Notes: a model not told the origin generated them from the sequence alone. Shown: positions 35,072 through 44,073, numbered from the stretch's first letter. The stretch: DNA of 64,000 bases from Corynebacterium gallinarum (GCF_014837045.1 NZ_JACSPR010000008.1:62001-126000); one strand, 5' to 3'. Numbers and translations: made by a program.

Positions 35072-36129
35072 AGCACCCGGTGCGTCCACTCGGGCGTGCC
35101 GTACTGCTTATCGACGAGTTCCTGTGCGGCCTCGAGATCAGCATCCGACAGCTGCGCCATCGTACCGCCGTAGCGGTTGGCGAAGGTCGTCTTCATGGTC
35201 TCGATGATGGCCTCACGGGGCGCGCCGGTCTGTCGGCGCAGGGGATCCACCCGCCTCTTCGCCGAGCGCAGGCCCTTGTCGGCGATCTTCACCTTGCCGA
35301 TGCGCAGCACCTGCGTCATCATGTCCGCGTCGATGTCATAGGACATGGTCACATGGTGCAGGACGGCACCCGCCCGGCGTTTCTGTGCGGCACCACCGAT
35401 CTTGCCTCCGGTGGAGGTGATGTCGTTGATGGGCACATACCAGGCATCCACACCATGCTGGGCCAGTGCGGCCAGCACCCAGCGATCGAGGTATTCATAG
35501 GAGTCCTCATAGCTGAGACCCGCCACGAGTGAATCCGGGGCGTACAGGGAGTAGGTGATGCAGTTGCCACCCTCCATGAACATGGCCCCGCCACCCGACA
35601 TGCGACGCACCACCGTCACACCGTGTTCCTCCACGCCCTCGGCGTCGATCTCATTGACATAGGACTGGAAGGACCCCATGACGATGGCACGGTCATCCCA
35701 TTCCCAGAACCGCAGGGTGGGGGGCCGCTGACCCGTGGCTACCTGTTCCAGCAGCAGATCATCCAGTGCCACATTCACCGGGGTGGGCAGCACCCCGGGC
35801 TGGAGGATCTCCCACTCGTGGTCGGTGAAGTCGGTGCCACCGGTCACCGCGCGACGCACCGCCTGGGCGATATCGGCGGTGGTGAAACCGTGGAATTCCA
35901 ACCCCTCGCCGAAGGGGGCCAGCACTGCGTCGAAACGCCGGGTCAGTTCGCTGGCCGGATCCTTCACCGAGGCACCGTTGAGGGCGGACCCCAGGGCCAG
36001 GAATGCCTCATCCGGGTCGATGAAGAAATCGCCGGAGACCTGCAGTCCGGTGATGGTGTCGTCCTCGGTTATGACGTCTACGACCACGAGTTTCCCGCCT
36101 GGGACCTTGACTTCAAAGTGGTGTTTCAT
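35068..36129 (-). CDS. Lipoate-protein ligase family protein with permuted accessory domain
   Basis: A 353-residue protein. Residues 1-85 resemble the accessory C-terminal domain of LplA (archaeal LplB): VKVPGGKLVVVDV, a GDFFIDPDEA motif, then ALNGA. Residues about 100-340 are the ligase catalytic domain with NVALDDLLLEQ, VMGSFQSYVNEI, VVRRMSGGGAMF and the lysine loop ITSTGGKIGGAAQ. The order is thus reversed relative to E. coli LplA. Start 36129 has TAGGGT (plus 36137-36142) 7 nt upstream. Likely activates and attaches lipoate or octanoate. Confidence 0.8.
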   Translation of the reverse strand: MKHHFEVKVPGGKLVVVDVITEDDTITGLQVSGDFFIDPDEAFLALGSALNGASVKDPASELTRRFDAVLAPFGEGLEFHGFTTADIAQAVRRAVTGGTDFTDHEWEILQPGVLPTPVNVALDDLLLEQVATGQRPPTLRFWEWDDRAIVMGSFQSYVNEIDAEGVEEHGVTVVRRMSGGGAMFMEGGNCITYSLYAPDSLVAGLSYEDSYEYLDRWVLAALAQHGVDAWYVPINDITSTGGKIGGAAQKRRAGAVLHHVTMSYDIDADMMTQVLRIGKVKIADKGLRSAKRRVDPLRRQTGAPREAIIETMKTTFANRYGGTMAQLSDADLEAAQELVDKQYGTPEWTHRVL

Positions 36130-36201
36130 GCCCACCACCCTACGCGCGGAACCCGGCGGGGGAGATGGGTCGGCGGGGGTTGGTCATCGACAAGCACGCC
36201 G

Positions 36202-37992
36202 TTAGGAGTACTCCTCCTCGATGGCGGCGTAGGCGTCCAACAGCGACAGGGCGTGCTCACCGGACGCGCCCTCGGCGCGGATACCCTCGCGCATGGAGTC
36301 CACCAGCTCACGGCCGTGGGGATAGGGCGGGATGAGCGGGATGTCGGCGTCGGTGTGGGCCTCGACGACGACGGGCCGGTCAGCCTCGAAGGCCTCGGCG
36401 AGCACCTGGTCAATGGTGTCCGGATCATGCAGGTGGATGCCACGCAACCCCAACTGCTCGGCATAGGCCACGAAATCAAAGGCCGGCACCCGCTGGGAGG
36501 CCTCGAACCGGGGTTCCCCCTCGGTCTCGCGCTGCTCCCAGCTGACCTCGGAGAGATCCCTGTTGGCCAGCACCACGATGACAAAGCGGGGATCTTCCCA
36601 CTGTTTCCACCGGTCGGCGACCGTGATCAGCTCATTGATGCCCAGCATGGTCATCGCACCGTCACCGGCCATGACCACCACGGGACGATCCGGGGTGACC
36701 TCCTTCGCGGCAAGCCCGTAGGGGACACCACAGCCCATGGACGCCAGCGTGCTGCACAGATGCGCGTTCGCACCATGGGGCACGGTGATGTGACGGACAT
36801 AGTGGTAGACCGAACTGCCCACATCAATGGCCAGCTGGGTGTTCTCCCACAACCTGTTGTTGACTGCCCGCGCCACCAGATCCGGGTTGAGGGGGCGAGC
36901 CGGCACCTGTGAGCGGCGGCGGTTGATCTCCTGTGAGTTGTGGATGGACTGCTCCACCTGCTGTTCCCAGTCGGACCTTTCCCCATCCATGAGATCATCC
37001 GGCAGCTTCTCCAACAGTGCCTGCAGCGTGGGGGCCGCCTGGCCCACGAGGCCCACCTCGATGGGATAGCGGTTACCCATCTGGGCGGGATCTACATCGA
37101 TCTGCACCGCCCGCGCCTGACCCGGTGGTGGATAGAACTCCGTCCACGGGCTGTTCGACCCGATGATGAGCAGGGTGTCACAGTTCTGCAGCACCCAGTT
37201 CGCGGAATGGGTACCCAGGTGCCCCATGTTGCCCGCGGCCAGGCGGTGGTTCTCGTCCACATACGGCTTACCCAGCAGCGCGGTGGTCACACCCGCTCCG
37301 AGATGCTCAGCCAGGGCCAGCACCTCGGTCTGGGCATCCTGCACACCGCGACCGGCGAGGATGGCGACCTTCTTCCCCTCAGACAGGACACGGATCGCGT
37401 GGTCCAGGTCCTCATCACGCGGCAGGATACGGCCGGTGCTCCAGTGCACGGCGGAGACGATCTCCCCGTGTTCCTGACCCAGATCAGGCTCGGGTGCCTG
37501 CTGGATGTCATGGGGGAGGATGACCACCGCGGGACCACTGCTGGCCAGGGCGGAGCGGAATGCGCGGTCGATGACCATCGGCAGCTGCTCCGGGGTGGTC
37601 ACCGTCTCCAGGAAGGGGGTGGCCACATCCGAGAAGAGGGTGTGCAGATCCACCTCCTGCTGATAATCGGACCCCAGCACCGAACGGCTCTGCTGTGCCA
37701 CCAGGGCAACGACGGGGACGCTGTCCAGCTTGGCGTCGTACAGCCCGTTGAGGATGTGGATCGCGCCGGGCCCCTGGGTGGAGGTGACCACACCGACGCC
37801 ACGGCTGTACCGCGCGTCGCCCACCGCCATGAACGCCGCGCCCTCCTCGTGGCGGGCTGCGATGAATTCGGGGCCGTCCTTCGAGCGTCGGATGGCGCCC
37901 AGCAGGGCGTTGTTGCCGTCACCGGAATAACCGTAGACACGTTTCACCCCCCACTCCCGGAGTCGGCGGACAATGAGATCTGAGGTGGACAT
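36202..37992 (-). CDS. Thiamine-diphosphate enzyme, pyruvate oxidase/dehydrogenase (YdaP-like)
   Basis: A 596-residue three-domain ThDP protein: N-terminal GYSGDGNNALLGAI and catalytic Glu in ARHEEGAAF, central LAGRGVQDA domain, and C-terminal ThDP motif GDGAMTMLGINELITVADRWK...N. Closest in feel to B. subtilis YdaP and pyruvate:quinone oxidases, but distinct in sequence from C. glutamicum Pqo as I recall it, so the substrate is not fixed. AGGAAGG precedes the ATG. It may be oxidised by quinone or oxygen; no membrane helix is seen. Confidence 0.8.
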   Translation of the reverse strand: MSTSDLIVRRLREWGVKRVYGYSGDGNNALLGAIRRSKDGPEFIAARHEEGAAFMAVGDARYSRGVGVVTSTQGPGAIHILNGLYDAKLDSVPVVALVAQQSRSVLGSDYQQEVDLHTLFSDVATPFLETVTTPEQLPMVIDRAFRSALASSGPAVVILPHDIQQAPEPDLGQEHGEIVSAVHWSTGRILPRDEDLDHAIRVLSEGKKVAILAGRGVQDAQTEVLALAEHLGAGVTTALLGKPYVDENHRLAAGNMGHLGTHSANWVLQNCDTLLIIGSNSPWTEFYPPPGQARAVQIDVDPAQMGNRYPIEVGLVGQAAPTLQALLEKLPDDLMDGERSDWEQQVEQSIHNSQEINRRRSQVPARPLNPDLVARAVNNRLWENTQLAIDVGSSVYHYVRHITVPHGANAHLCSTLASMGCGVPYGLAAKEVTPDRPVVVMAGDGAMTMLGINELITVADRWKQWEDPRFVIVVLANRDLSEVSWEQRETEGEPRFEASQRVPAFDFVAYAEQLGLRGIHLHDPDTIDQVLAEAFEADRPVVVEAHTDADIPLIPPYPHGRELVDSMREGIRAEGASGEHALSLLDAYAAIEEEYS

Positions 37993-38133
37993 TGTTCTAC
38001 CTTCCTGTCGTGCTTCCTATCGTGACGGTGGTACAGATGCCAGTCGGCGCCGGAACCAACCGGGTGAAGGGGGGTTCAACGGCGCCGGACTGTGAGGTGG
38101 TGCTGGTCGGGCGCTGGGCGCCCTGCGGGTGTG

Positions 38134-39312
38134 CTAGAGGGTGGGATCGAGAACGACCTTGATGCAGCCGTCCTCCTTCTTCTGGAATTTCTCGTAGTGC
38201 GCCGGTGCCTCATCGAGTGAGACGCGGTGGGTGGTGAGATCATCCACGCCGAGGGGATCGGCAGGGTCCTCCACCAGCGGAAGCAAATCATCGATCCAGG
38301 ATTTCACATTGCACTGTCCCATGCGCATCTGGATCTGCTTGTCGAAGAGGGTGAGCATCGGCATCGGGCTGGCCTGCCCGCCGTACACACCACTGAGGGA
38401 GACGGTTCCACCACGACGGACCAGATCGATCGAACCGTGGAGTGCACCGAGACGGTCGAGTCCGCCGTGCTCCATCATCTTCCTGGCCGCGGCATCCGGC
38501 AGCAGGCTCATGGCATTGTGGGCCAGTTTGCCCACCGGGGAACCATGGGCCTCCATGCCGACAGCATCCACCACGGCATCGGGGCCGCGCCCCTCGGTGA
38601 GATCACGGATCTCCTCATGGGTGTCATCACCGAGATCGAAGACCTCGATGCCGTGTCGGGCCGCCATGGCGCGACGCTCCGGAACGGGTTCGATACCGAA
38701 GACCCGGGCACCCAGGTGGCGACCGATCCGGGCACACATCTGACCGATGGGGCCCAGGCCGTAGACAGTCAGGGTGTCTCCCTCGCCGACATCGGCGTAC
38801 TTCACGGCCTGCCAGGCCGTGGGCAGGACATCGCTGAGGAAGAGGTACCGGTGGTCGGGGAGTTCATCGCCGACCTTGATCGGACCGAAATCCGCGTGGG
38901 GGACACGCAGGTATTCCGCCTGACCACCGGGCACCGAACCGTAGAGCCGGGAATAACCCAGGAGGCTGGCACCGGATCCGTATTCACGCACCTGGGTGAC
39001 CTCACACTGGGAGAACAGGCCACGCTTACACATCCAACAGTGGCCACAGGAGATGTTGAAGGGGATGACCACACGGTCACCCTCCTTGAGGTTGGAGGCC
39101 GGGCCAGCCTCCACAACACGACCCATAGGCTCGTGGCCGATGATGTCACCCTCATCCATGAAGGGTGCCAAGACCTCGTAGAGGTGCAGATCGGAACCGC
39201 AGATGCCAGTGGAGGTCACTTGGATGATCGCATCGTTCTCGGCTTTGAGAACCGGATCCGGGACTGTTTCCACGCTTACTTTTCGTTTACCCTGCCAGGT
39301 TAAGGCCTTCAT
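38134..39312 (-). CDS. Zinc-dependent alcohol/formaldehyde dehydrogenase (FDH-like)
   Basis: A 392-residue medium-chain dehydrogenase with catalytic zinc ligands in GICGSDLHL and GHEPMG, structural zinc cysteines in CGHCWMCKRGLFSQC, and the NAD motif GLGPIGQM. The pattern of glutathione-independent formaldehyde dehydrogenase / Zn-dependent alcohol dehydrogenases (FdhA/AdhC-like). Its start codon overlaps the upstream CinA-domain stop (ATGA), so both are in one operon. Confidence 0.88.
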   Translation of the reverse strand: MKALTWQGKRKVSVETVPDPVLKAENDAIIQVTSTGICGSDLHLYEVLAPFMDEGDIIGHEPMGRVVEAGPASNLKEGDRVVIPFNISCGHCWMCKRGLFSQCEVTQVREYGSGASLLGYSRLYGSVPGGQAEYLRVPHADFGPIKVGDELPDHRYLFLSDVLPTAWQAVKYADVGEGDTLTVYGLGPIGQMCARIGRHLGARVFGIEPVPERRAMAARHGIEVFDLGDDTHEEIRDLTEGRGPDAVVDAVGMEAHGSPVGKLAHNAMSLLPDAAARKMMEHGGLDRLGALHGSIDLVRRGGTVSLSGVYGGQASPMPMLTLFDKQIQMRMGQCNVKSWIDDLLPLVEDPADPLGVDDLTTHRVSLDEAPAHYEKFQKKEDGCIKVVLDPTL

Positions 39313-39824
39313 GTGTTCTTCTCCTGATGGTTGATCGACTCCACCATGGAGGAATGTAAAAGTGCCAGGGCATGATGTTCGGTCTGCGCCAGAACATCTT
39401 CTGGTTCACCGGGAAAATGGTGGAGTTCGGTATTTAACTGTCCTCTGACCAATGCTGCTATCCAGGTGGTGCCAGGGGGATTATCCTCCTGACGTCCGGG
39501 GCCACCCGCCCCTGTGACGGCCACTGCCGCATCCGCGTTCATAAGCTCGGACACACCCGAGACCATCTGGCTTGCTGCGTCCTCGGTGATCACCGGATCC
39601 CCCTCGGGCACACCGAGGACGGCGTATTTGATCCGGGTCATATACGAGGTCACCCCGCCCGCGTACCAGGAAGCGGAATCCGATGCCGCCGCGAGGTGGC
39701 ACGAGAGTCTTCCGCCTGTCAGTGATTCCGCGACGGCGAGGGTGAAGCCGTGGTCCTGGGCGATCCGGGAAATGTCCTCGGCCAGTGCGGTGACCGTATC
39801 GTCGTCACTACCAGTCGTAGACAT
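39309..39824 (-). CDS. Stand-alone CinA C-terminal domain (nicotinamide-nucleotide amidase type)
   Basis: A 171-residue protein containing the CinA C-terminal (PncC) domain: AVAESLTGGRLSCHLAAASDSASWYAGGVTSY, VTGAGGPG and WIAALV. PncC-like proteins deamidate NMN, so a link to the NAD genes 7 kb away is possible but not shown. It has no N-terminal competence domain. Its stop overlaps the adh start by 4 nt. Confidence 0.8.
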   Translation of the reverse strand: MSTTGSDDDTVTALAEDISRIAQDHGFTLAVAESLTGGRLSCHLAAASDSASWYAGGVTSYMTRIKYAVLGVPEGDPVITEDAASQMVSGVSELMNADAAVAVTGAGGPGRQEDNPPGTTWIAALVRGQLNTELHHFPGEPEDVLAQTEHHALALLHSSMVESINHQEKNT

Positions 39825-39844
39825 GTCGGATCAGACCTGACTAT

Positions 39845-40024
39845 CTAGTAGTTTGCTGGTGGGTCGCTGGCGGGGAAGGACTCCTCACCCCACTCGTCGA
39901 CCTCCTCGTCCTTGGAGTCCGGGCCACCGGTGGGAACGGTGTCCTTGTCCTCATTGGTGCGATCGAGACGGTCTTTGTCCTGTGGGTCATCCGCGAAAGG
40001 ATTGCCGTTTGGAGTGTCACTCAT
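39845..40024 (-). CDS. Small acidic protein (stress-type, ...EESFPASDPPANY)
   Basis: A 59-residue hydrophilic protein rich in Asp/Glu, Pro and Ser, with no hydrophobic core and predicted disorder. The C-terminal EWGEESFPASDPPANY end occurs in many short actinobacterial and proteobacterial proteins of unknown function. Start 40024 follows GGAGAGC; a longer frame begins upstream at 40111 but crosses a large inverted repeat. It ends 20 bp before the CinA gene on the same strand, so the two may be co-transcribed. Confidence 0.65.
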   Translation of the reverse strand: MSDTPNGNPFADDPQDKDRLDRTNEDKDTVPTGGPDSKDEEVDEWGEESFPASDPPANY

Positions 40025-40305
40025 GATTTGCTCTCCTTGATCTGTCTGTCCAATACTGCTGTCTTCGCCGACTCCGTGGGAGCCGACAACACCTAAGGTG
40101 ATGTCTGTCACCTAGTGTTGAAAATCAAGCGTACGGATAAATCACCGTGTAGGAGCACGGGAAAGAAAAAGCGCAGTTCATAGTGGTATATATGGTGGAA
40201 TATTAATCATTATGAAATGTGATATGCGTCGCTGGTGGCCGGTGTGCAATGACGCTGCCTCCGGTTCCGGTCCCGGGGTGAAGGATCGCGGTGAGGCGCA
40301 CGGCA
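40025..40305. other. 281-bp intergenic region, AT-rich
   Basis: No gene. An inverted repeat at 40088-40119 lies upstream of the small acidic protein gene. The stretch 40185-40225 is markedly AT-rich for this genome and may mark a promoter or a boundary. Confidence 0.4.
40088..40119. promoter_or_regulatory. Inverted repeat upstream of small acidic protein
   Basis: AACACCTAAGGTGA (40088-40101) and TCACCTAGTGTT (40108-40119) pair with a two-base bulge. The left arm itself contains CACCT-A-AGGTG. Candidate operator or RNA hairpin about 65 bp before the start codon. Confidence 0.4.
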
Positions 40306-41436
40306 TCACGCTGTTGACACCGGGGTTGTGGCGGATTTCGCGAGCCTGTGCAGGCGTGGAACCGGCATGCGGTAGTTGATTGCTGCGGCGCTGCCCAACT
40401 CGGGCCAGTGCAGCAGCGCTGAACGTTCGGCGAGGGAGCCTTCCACGACTACGGGGTCACCCTCATGGGGGACCGGCCCGCTGATCTTGACGTTCAGTCC
40501 GAATTGATCGGTCCAGAAATAGGGTTGGTAGGAGATCTCGGGGGCGTCGTTCCCGTGGAGAAGTGCTGTGGCGGCGATTCTGGCCTCCTCGATGGCGGAG
40601 GTCCATACCGGGCAGCGTTGACCGTTGAACCACACGACATCACCGGCTGCGACGATATTGTCCCGGATCCGTCCTTGGCTGTCACTGACCAGTCGACCAT
40701 CGGTGAGAAGCCCGGAGCCCTCCAACCAGTCGGTGTTGGCGCTATCCCCAATGGCGGAAACGACCACCTCGGAGTCCAGGACACTGCCATCATCCAGTTC
40801 AACGGTGAGGCCGGAACTCGTGGGTGAGACGGACTTGACCAGGGCGTCTATGATTTCCACGCCGTGATCAGTGGCCGCGGCCGTGAGTATGTGGGCGATG
40901 ACAGGGCCCATCTGTACCGCCATCGGTAGTCCGAACTGCACCAGGCGAACCCTACATCCGAGTGCCCGCGCCCCGGAGGCAACCTCCATGCCGAGCGGGC
41001 CGCCGCCGATGATGGTCACGCTTGGTTTCGTGGATAACCGGGACCGCAGGGCGGCGGCATCATCGAGGGTCCGGAGGGTGTACTCATTGGGGTCATCGGT
41101 GAAACGACGCGCCCGAGTTCCGGTGGCGATGATCAATCCGTCATAGGGGACCTGGATTCCATCGGCCAGGGTCACCACCCCGGCATCGGCGTCAACTCCG
41201 GTGACACATCCGTGGATCGTGGTTGTGTGGTGGGTGTCATGGGTGGTGGTCGGGAGAATCGTGTCCATGAGGTCGGCGGTGGGATCCAAAGCGGCCTTGG
41301 ACAGTGCAGGTCGACTGTAGGTGGGGTGGGGGTCTTCGCCAATGACGGTCAGGGTGCCCTCGAACCCCTGGCGGCGGAGCGTGTCGCCCGCGGTGAGGCC
41401 TGCGATGCCGTGGCCTGCGATGACGATGTTGTGCAT
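40306..41436 (-). CDS. NAD(P)H:ferredoxin reductase (P450-associated type)
   Basis: A 376-residue FAD/NAD(P) reductase of the pyridine-nucleotide disulfide family without redox cysteines: FAD motif IVIAGHGIAGLTAGDTL, YSRPALSK (FAD), NAD(P) motif IIGGGPLGMEVA and AAGDVVWFNG (FAD O2'). This is the class I P450 / ring-oxygenase ferredoxin reductase type. Three genes away lie a matching ferredoxin (same strand, 55 bp upstream) and a P450, so it should pass electrons NADH -> FAD -> ferredoxin -> P450. Confidence 0.85.
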   Translation of the reverse strand: MHNIVIAGHGIAGLTAGDTLRRQGFEGTLTVIGEDPHPTYSRPALSKAALDPTADLMDTILPTTTHDTHHTTTIHGCVTGVDADAGVVTLADGIQVPYDGLIIATGTRARRFTDDPNEYTLRTLDDAAALRSRLSTKPSVTIIGGGPLGMEVASGARALGCRVRLVQFGLPMAVQMGPVIAHILTAAATDHGVEIIDALVKSVSPTSSGLTVELDDGSVLDSEVVVSAIGDSANTDWLEGSGLLTDGRLVSDSQGRIRDNIVAAGDVVWFNGQRCPVWTSAIEEARIAATALLHGNDAPEISYQPYFWTDQFGLNVKISGPVPHEGDPVVVEGSLAERSALLHWPELGSAAAINYRMPVPRLHRLAKSATTPVSTA

Positions 41437-41491
41437 GGTGTCTCCTGTGGTCGGGCGTCTGGTCGGGCTCGTGCTCGTGCGGGTGGTCAGG

Positions 41492-41695
41492 TCACGGGTT
41501 CACTGGTGTGAGTTTGAGCGCTGCCACGGGACAGACACGGACCGCATCCTGGGCGGCGGGGAGATCTGCATCCCGGATCTCCGGGGTGTCGAGGATGAGT
41601 TCGCCCTCATCGTCGAGGTGCATGAGATGGGGTGCGGCCTCTTCGCAGAGTCCGTGTCCTTCGCAGCGGGGGCGGTCGAGTTCGATGTGGTGCAT
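41492..41695 (-). CDS. [3Fe-4S]-type ferredoxin
   Basis: A 67-residue ferredoxin. The cluster pattern is RCEGHGLCEEAAP ... VCPVAAL: three cysteines (C-x5-C and a late C-P), the second of the usual 4Fe motif replaced by His, as in P450-associated [3Fe-4S] ferredoxins. Start 41695 is the first sensible ATG; the longer frame runs upstream to 41818. AGGAGC precedes it. It is transcribed divergently from the LysR gene. Confidence 0.85.
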   Translation of the reverse strand: MHHIELDRPRCEGHGLCEEAAPHLMHLDDEGELILDTPEIRDADLPAAQDAVRVCPVAALKLTPVNP

Positions 41696-41842
41696 AGCTG
41701 CTCCTTGAGTGTGAAAGTGAAAAGGGTGGCCCATCCACCGCAGGTCCCTGTCGTGGAGGTGACAGGGGCGGAAGAAAGATGTGACCGGAGTCATGAAACT
41801 GTGTGTGTAGCGCCTCATTGAACAGAGAATGTGTCCAATGAA

Positions 41843-41857
41843 TATCCAATATGGATA
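41843..41857. promoter_or_regulatory. Candidate LysR operator
   Basis: TATCC-AATAT-GGATA, a perfect 5-bp inverted repeat with 5-bp spacer, of the A-N11-T class that LysR proteins bind. It overlaps the -10 box TAGTAT (41856-41861) of the LysR gene, so it could serve autorepression. Confidence 0.5.
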
Positions 41858-41868
41858 GTATTTATGTC

Positions 41869-42780
41869 ATGAATGTTGAATTGGGAAAACTCTCCTCCGT
41901 GGACCTCAATCTGCTGGTATCGCTGCACGCCATCCTGGAGGAACGCTCGGTTACCGCGGCTGCCGACAGGGTCGGGCTCTCCCAACCTGCGATGAGTCAT
42001 GCCCTGCGCAGGATCCGGAAGTTACTCGGGGATGAGATCCTGATCCGGCGTGGGGCGGTGAATGTCCTGACGCCCAAGGCGCAGGACATGCTCGCTCCCC
42101 TCCGGGAGGTGCTGTACAGGGCCTCGGTGCTGATCGGGGGTCGAACATTCGATCCGCACAGCAGCCACAGAACGCTCGCCCTGGCGATGTCGAGTTCGGT
42201 GGCCTACATCATCGGGCAGTCGGTGTCACTGCTCATGGAGCGGGAGGCGCCCACTATGTCCCTCAAGATCATCACCACCAACGACGTCACTGATGCCGTG
42301 TTCACGGAACAGGGCGCTGATGTGCTGTTTCTCGCCGAGGGGTACGAGACATCCCATCCCCGGGAGCGGGTGTTCGATGATGAATGGGTGGTGATGGGTG
42401 GGCACCGGGATCTGCTGGAGAGTGACGTCATCACCTGTCTGCAGGATTGGCCACATGTGGGATTGCAGTCGGAGCGGACCACCCGGCCCTATGAAATCCT
42501 CCGTCACCGGGGCGTGGAGGTGAGCATGCAGGTCCACGTCACCGATTATCTGGTGCTGCCACAATTTGTGGCGGGGGTCCGCAGACTCGCCCTCCACCGG
42601 CGTCGCGTGGCAGAGCGGATGGCCAGGACCCTACCGGTATACGTCAGGGATTTCCCCTTCCCGGTGCTCGGGCTGGGTGTGGATATCGTCCATAACCCCT
42701 GGCAGTACGACGATATTTTCCGACACTGGGTTTCCGACCTCATCCAACGGGCCATGGCTATGAATTTGGCGAATACCTAG
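41869..42780 (+). CDS. LysR-type regulator of the P450 cluster
   Basis: A 303-residue LysR family regulator: N-terminal HTH with SVDLNLLVSLHAILEERSVTAAADRVGLSQPAMSHALRRIR, then a co-inducer-binding domain. It resembles NodD/PcpR-like members with 'D-L-N-L-L-x-x-L' start. Start 41869 is preferred to ATG 41851 because TAGTAT lies exactly 7 nt upstream. It is divergent to ferredoxin/reductase and just upstream of the P450 gene, so it likely controls both arms in response to an aromatic substrate. Confidence 0.85.
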   Translation: MNVELGKLSSVDLNLLVSLHAILEERSVTAAADRVGLSQPAMSHALRRIRKLLGDEILIRRGAVNVLTPKAQDMLAPLREVLYRASVLIGGRTFDPHSSHRTLALAMSSSVAYIIGQSVSLLMEREAPTMSLKIITTNDVTDAVFTEQGADVLFLAEGYETSHPRERVFDDEWVVMGGHRDLLESDVITCLQDWPHVGLQSERTTRPYEILRHRGVEVSMQVHVTDYLVLPQFVAGVRRLALHRRRVAERMARTLPVYVRDFPFPVLGLGVDIVHNPWQYDDIFRHWVSDLIQRAMAMNLANT

Positions 42781-42867
42781 AATTAGAAATATTCATTTGT
42801 CGGATGCCACCGGGTGGGCTTAACTGTGACTCACGTCAAGTTTCCGCCCCATCTGAAAGAAGCCGAC

Positions 42868-44070
42868 ATGAATCCTGCTGCCCCGCACACCACAACCCCG
42901 GCAACGACCGCACCGGTATCCGAGCAAGACCTCTTTTCCGATCACACCCTTGCGCACACGGAGGAGGTCTACGGGGAGCTGCGATCACTGGGCACCGTGG
43001 TCTACCTTCCGGCCAATGATGCCTATGCCATCACCAGGTATGAGGCCATCCGTACGGCCAATTCCGACCCCGCAACGTTCTCCTCCAGGCAGGTTGCCTT
43101 CAACCCCCAGATGAATGAGATCCTCTCCGGTACGAGTCTGGCCTCTGACCCACCGCAGCATGGGAAACTGCGCGCCATCCTCACGGACAACCTCTCCCCA
43201 CGTGCGATGAGATCGCTCAAGGGCACGATCTATGCCGATGCCGACACCCTGGTCCGCGAATTGGTAGAGAAGCGCACCTTCGATGGCATGGCGGATCTCG
43301 CGGTGGCCTTCCCGGTCTCTGTCGTCCTGGACCTCATCGGTGTCCAGGGGGACAAGCGTGATCGCATCCTGCCCTGGGGCGAGGCGGCGTTCAATCTTCT
43401 CGGGCCACTCAACCAGCGTGCCCGGGAATCCTTCCCCCTGGCAGGTGAACTGTTCAAGTGGACGCATGAGGAGATGACGGGCGATGGCCTGGCGGAGGGT
43501 AGCATTGGTCACGCCGTGTGGCAGGCTGCGGAACGCGGTGATATCGCGCCGGAGAGTTTCGGTTACCTGGTCCACCAGATCCTTGCCGCGGGCATGGACA
43601 CCACCATCGCCACCATAGGCAACCTTATTCAGCTCCTGGCTGACCACCCCGACCAGTATGCGAAGCTGCGCCGGGATCCCTCGAAGATTCCTGCGGCGGT
43701 GGCTGAGACCCTGCGTTTCCGCACCCCCGCACCGGGTTTCGGGCGTGTGACCACCCGCGATGTCGAGGTGGATGGCGTGACCATCCCCGCCGGTAGCCAG
43801 GTGGCGCTGCTGTATGGTTCCGGCAACCGTGATGAACTCAAATATGAGAACCCGGATGTGTTTGACATTGACCGCAATCCCGTGGACCACCTCGGTTTCG
43901 GTTATGGCATCCACGGTTGCGCGGGGCAGGGACTGGCGAAGCTCGAGATCAATGGTCTGGTTGAGTCTTGGATCCGGCACGTGGACTCCTTTACCGTCAC
44001 CGATGTGATCCCCCGTCTCAACAACTTCTCCCGCCCCTACGCGTCCATGCAGGTAACGATCACCGCCTAG
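42868..44070 (+). CDS. Cytochrome P450 (CYP199-like)
   Basis: A 400-residue soluble P450: I-helix AGMDTT (241-246), E-x-x-R at 280-283, heme loop HLGFGYGIHGCAGQG with axial Cys351. The C-helix region SDPPQHGKLRAILTDNLSPRAM and FNLLGPLNQRARES recall CYP199A enzymes, which O-demethylate 4-methoxybenzoate to 4-hydroxybenzoate; I infer a similar para-substituted benzoate substrate, supported by pobA 13 kb away. Start 42868 gives the family N-terminus; a weak AAAGAAG site precedes it. A terminator follows at 44095. Confidence 0.88.
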   Translation: MNPAAPHTTTPATTAPVSEQDLFSDHTLAHTEEVYGELRSLGTVVYLPANDAYAITRYEAIRTANSDPATFSSRQVAFNPQMNEILSGTSLASDPPQHGKLRAILTDNLSPRAMRSLKGTIYADADTLVRELVEKRTFDGMADLAVAFPVSVVLDLIGVQGDKRDRILPWGEAAFNLLGPLNQRARESFPLAGELFKWTHEEMTGDGLAEGSIGHAVWQAAERGDIAPESFGYLVHQILAAGMDTTIATIGNLIQLLADHPDQYAKLRRDPSKIPAAVAETLRFRTPAPGFGRVTTRDVEVDGVTIPAGSQVALLYGSGNRDELKYENPDVFDIDRNPVDHLGFGYGIHGCAGQGLAKLEINGLVESWIRHVDSFTVTDVIPRLNNFSRPYASMQVTITA

Positions 44071-44073
44071 AGC

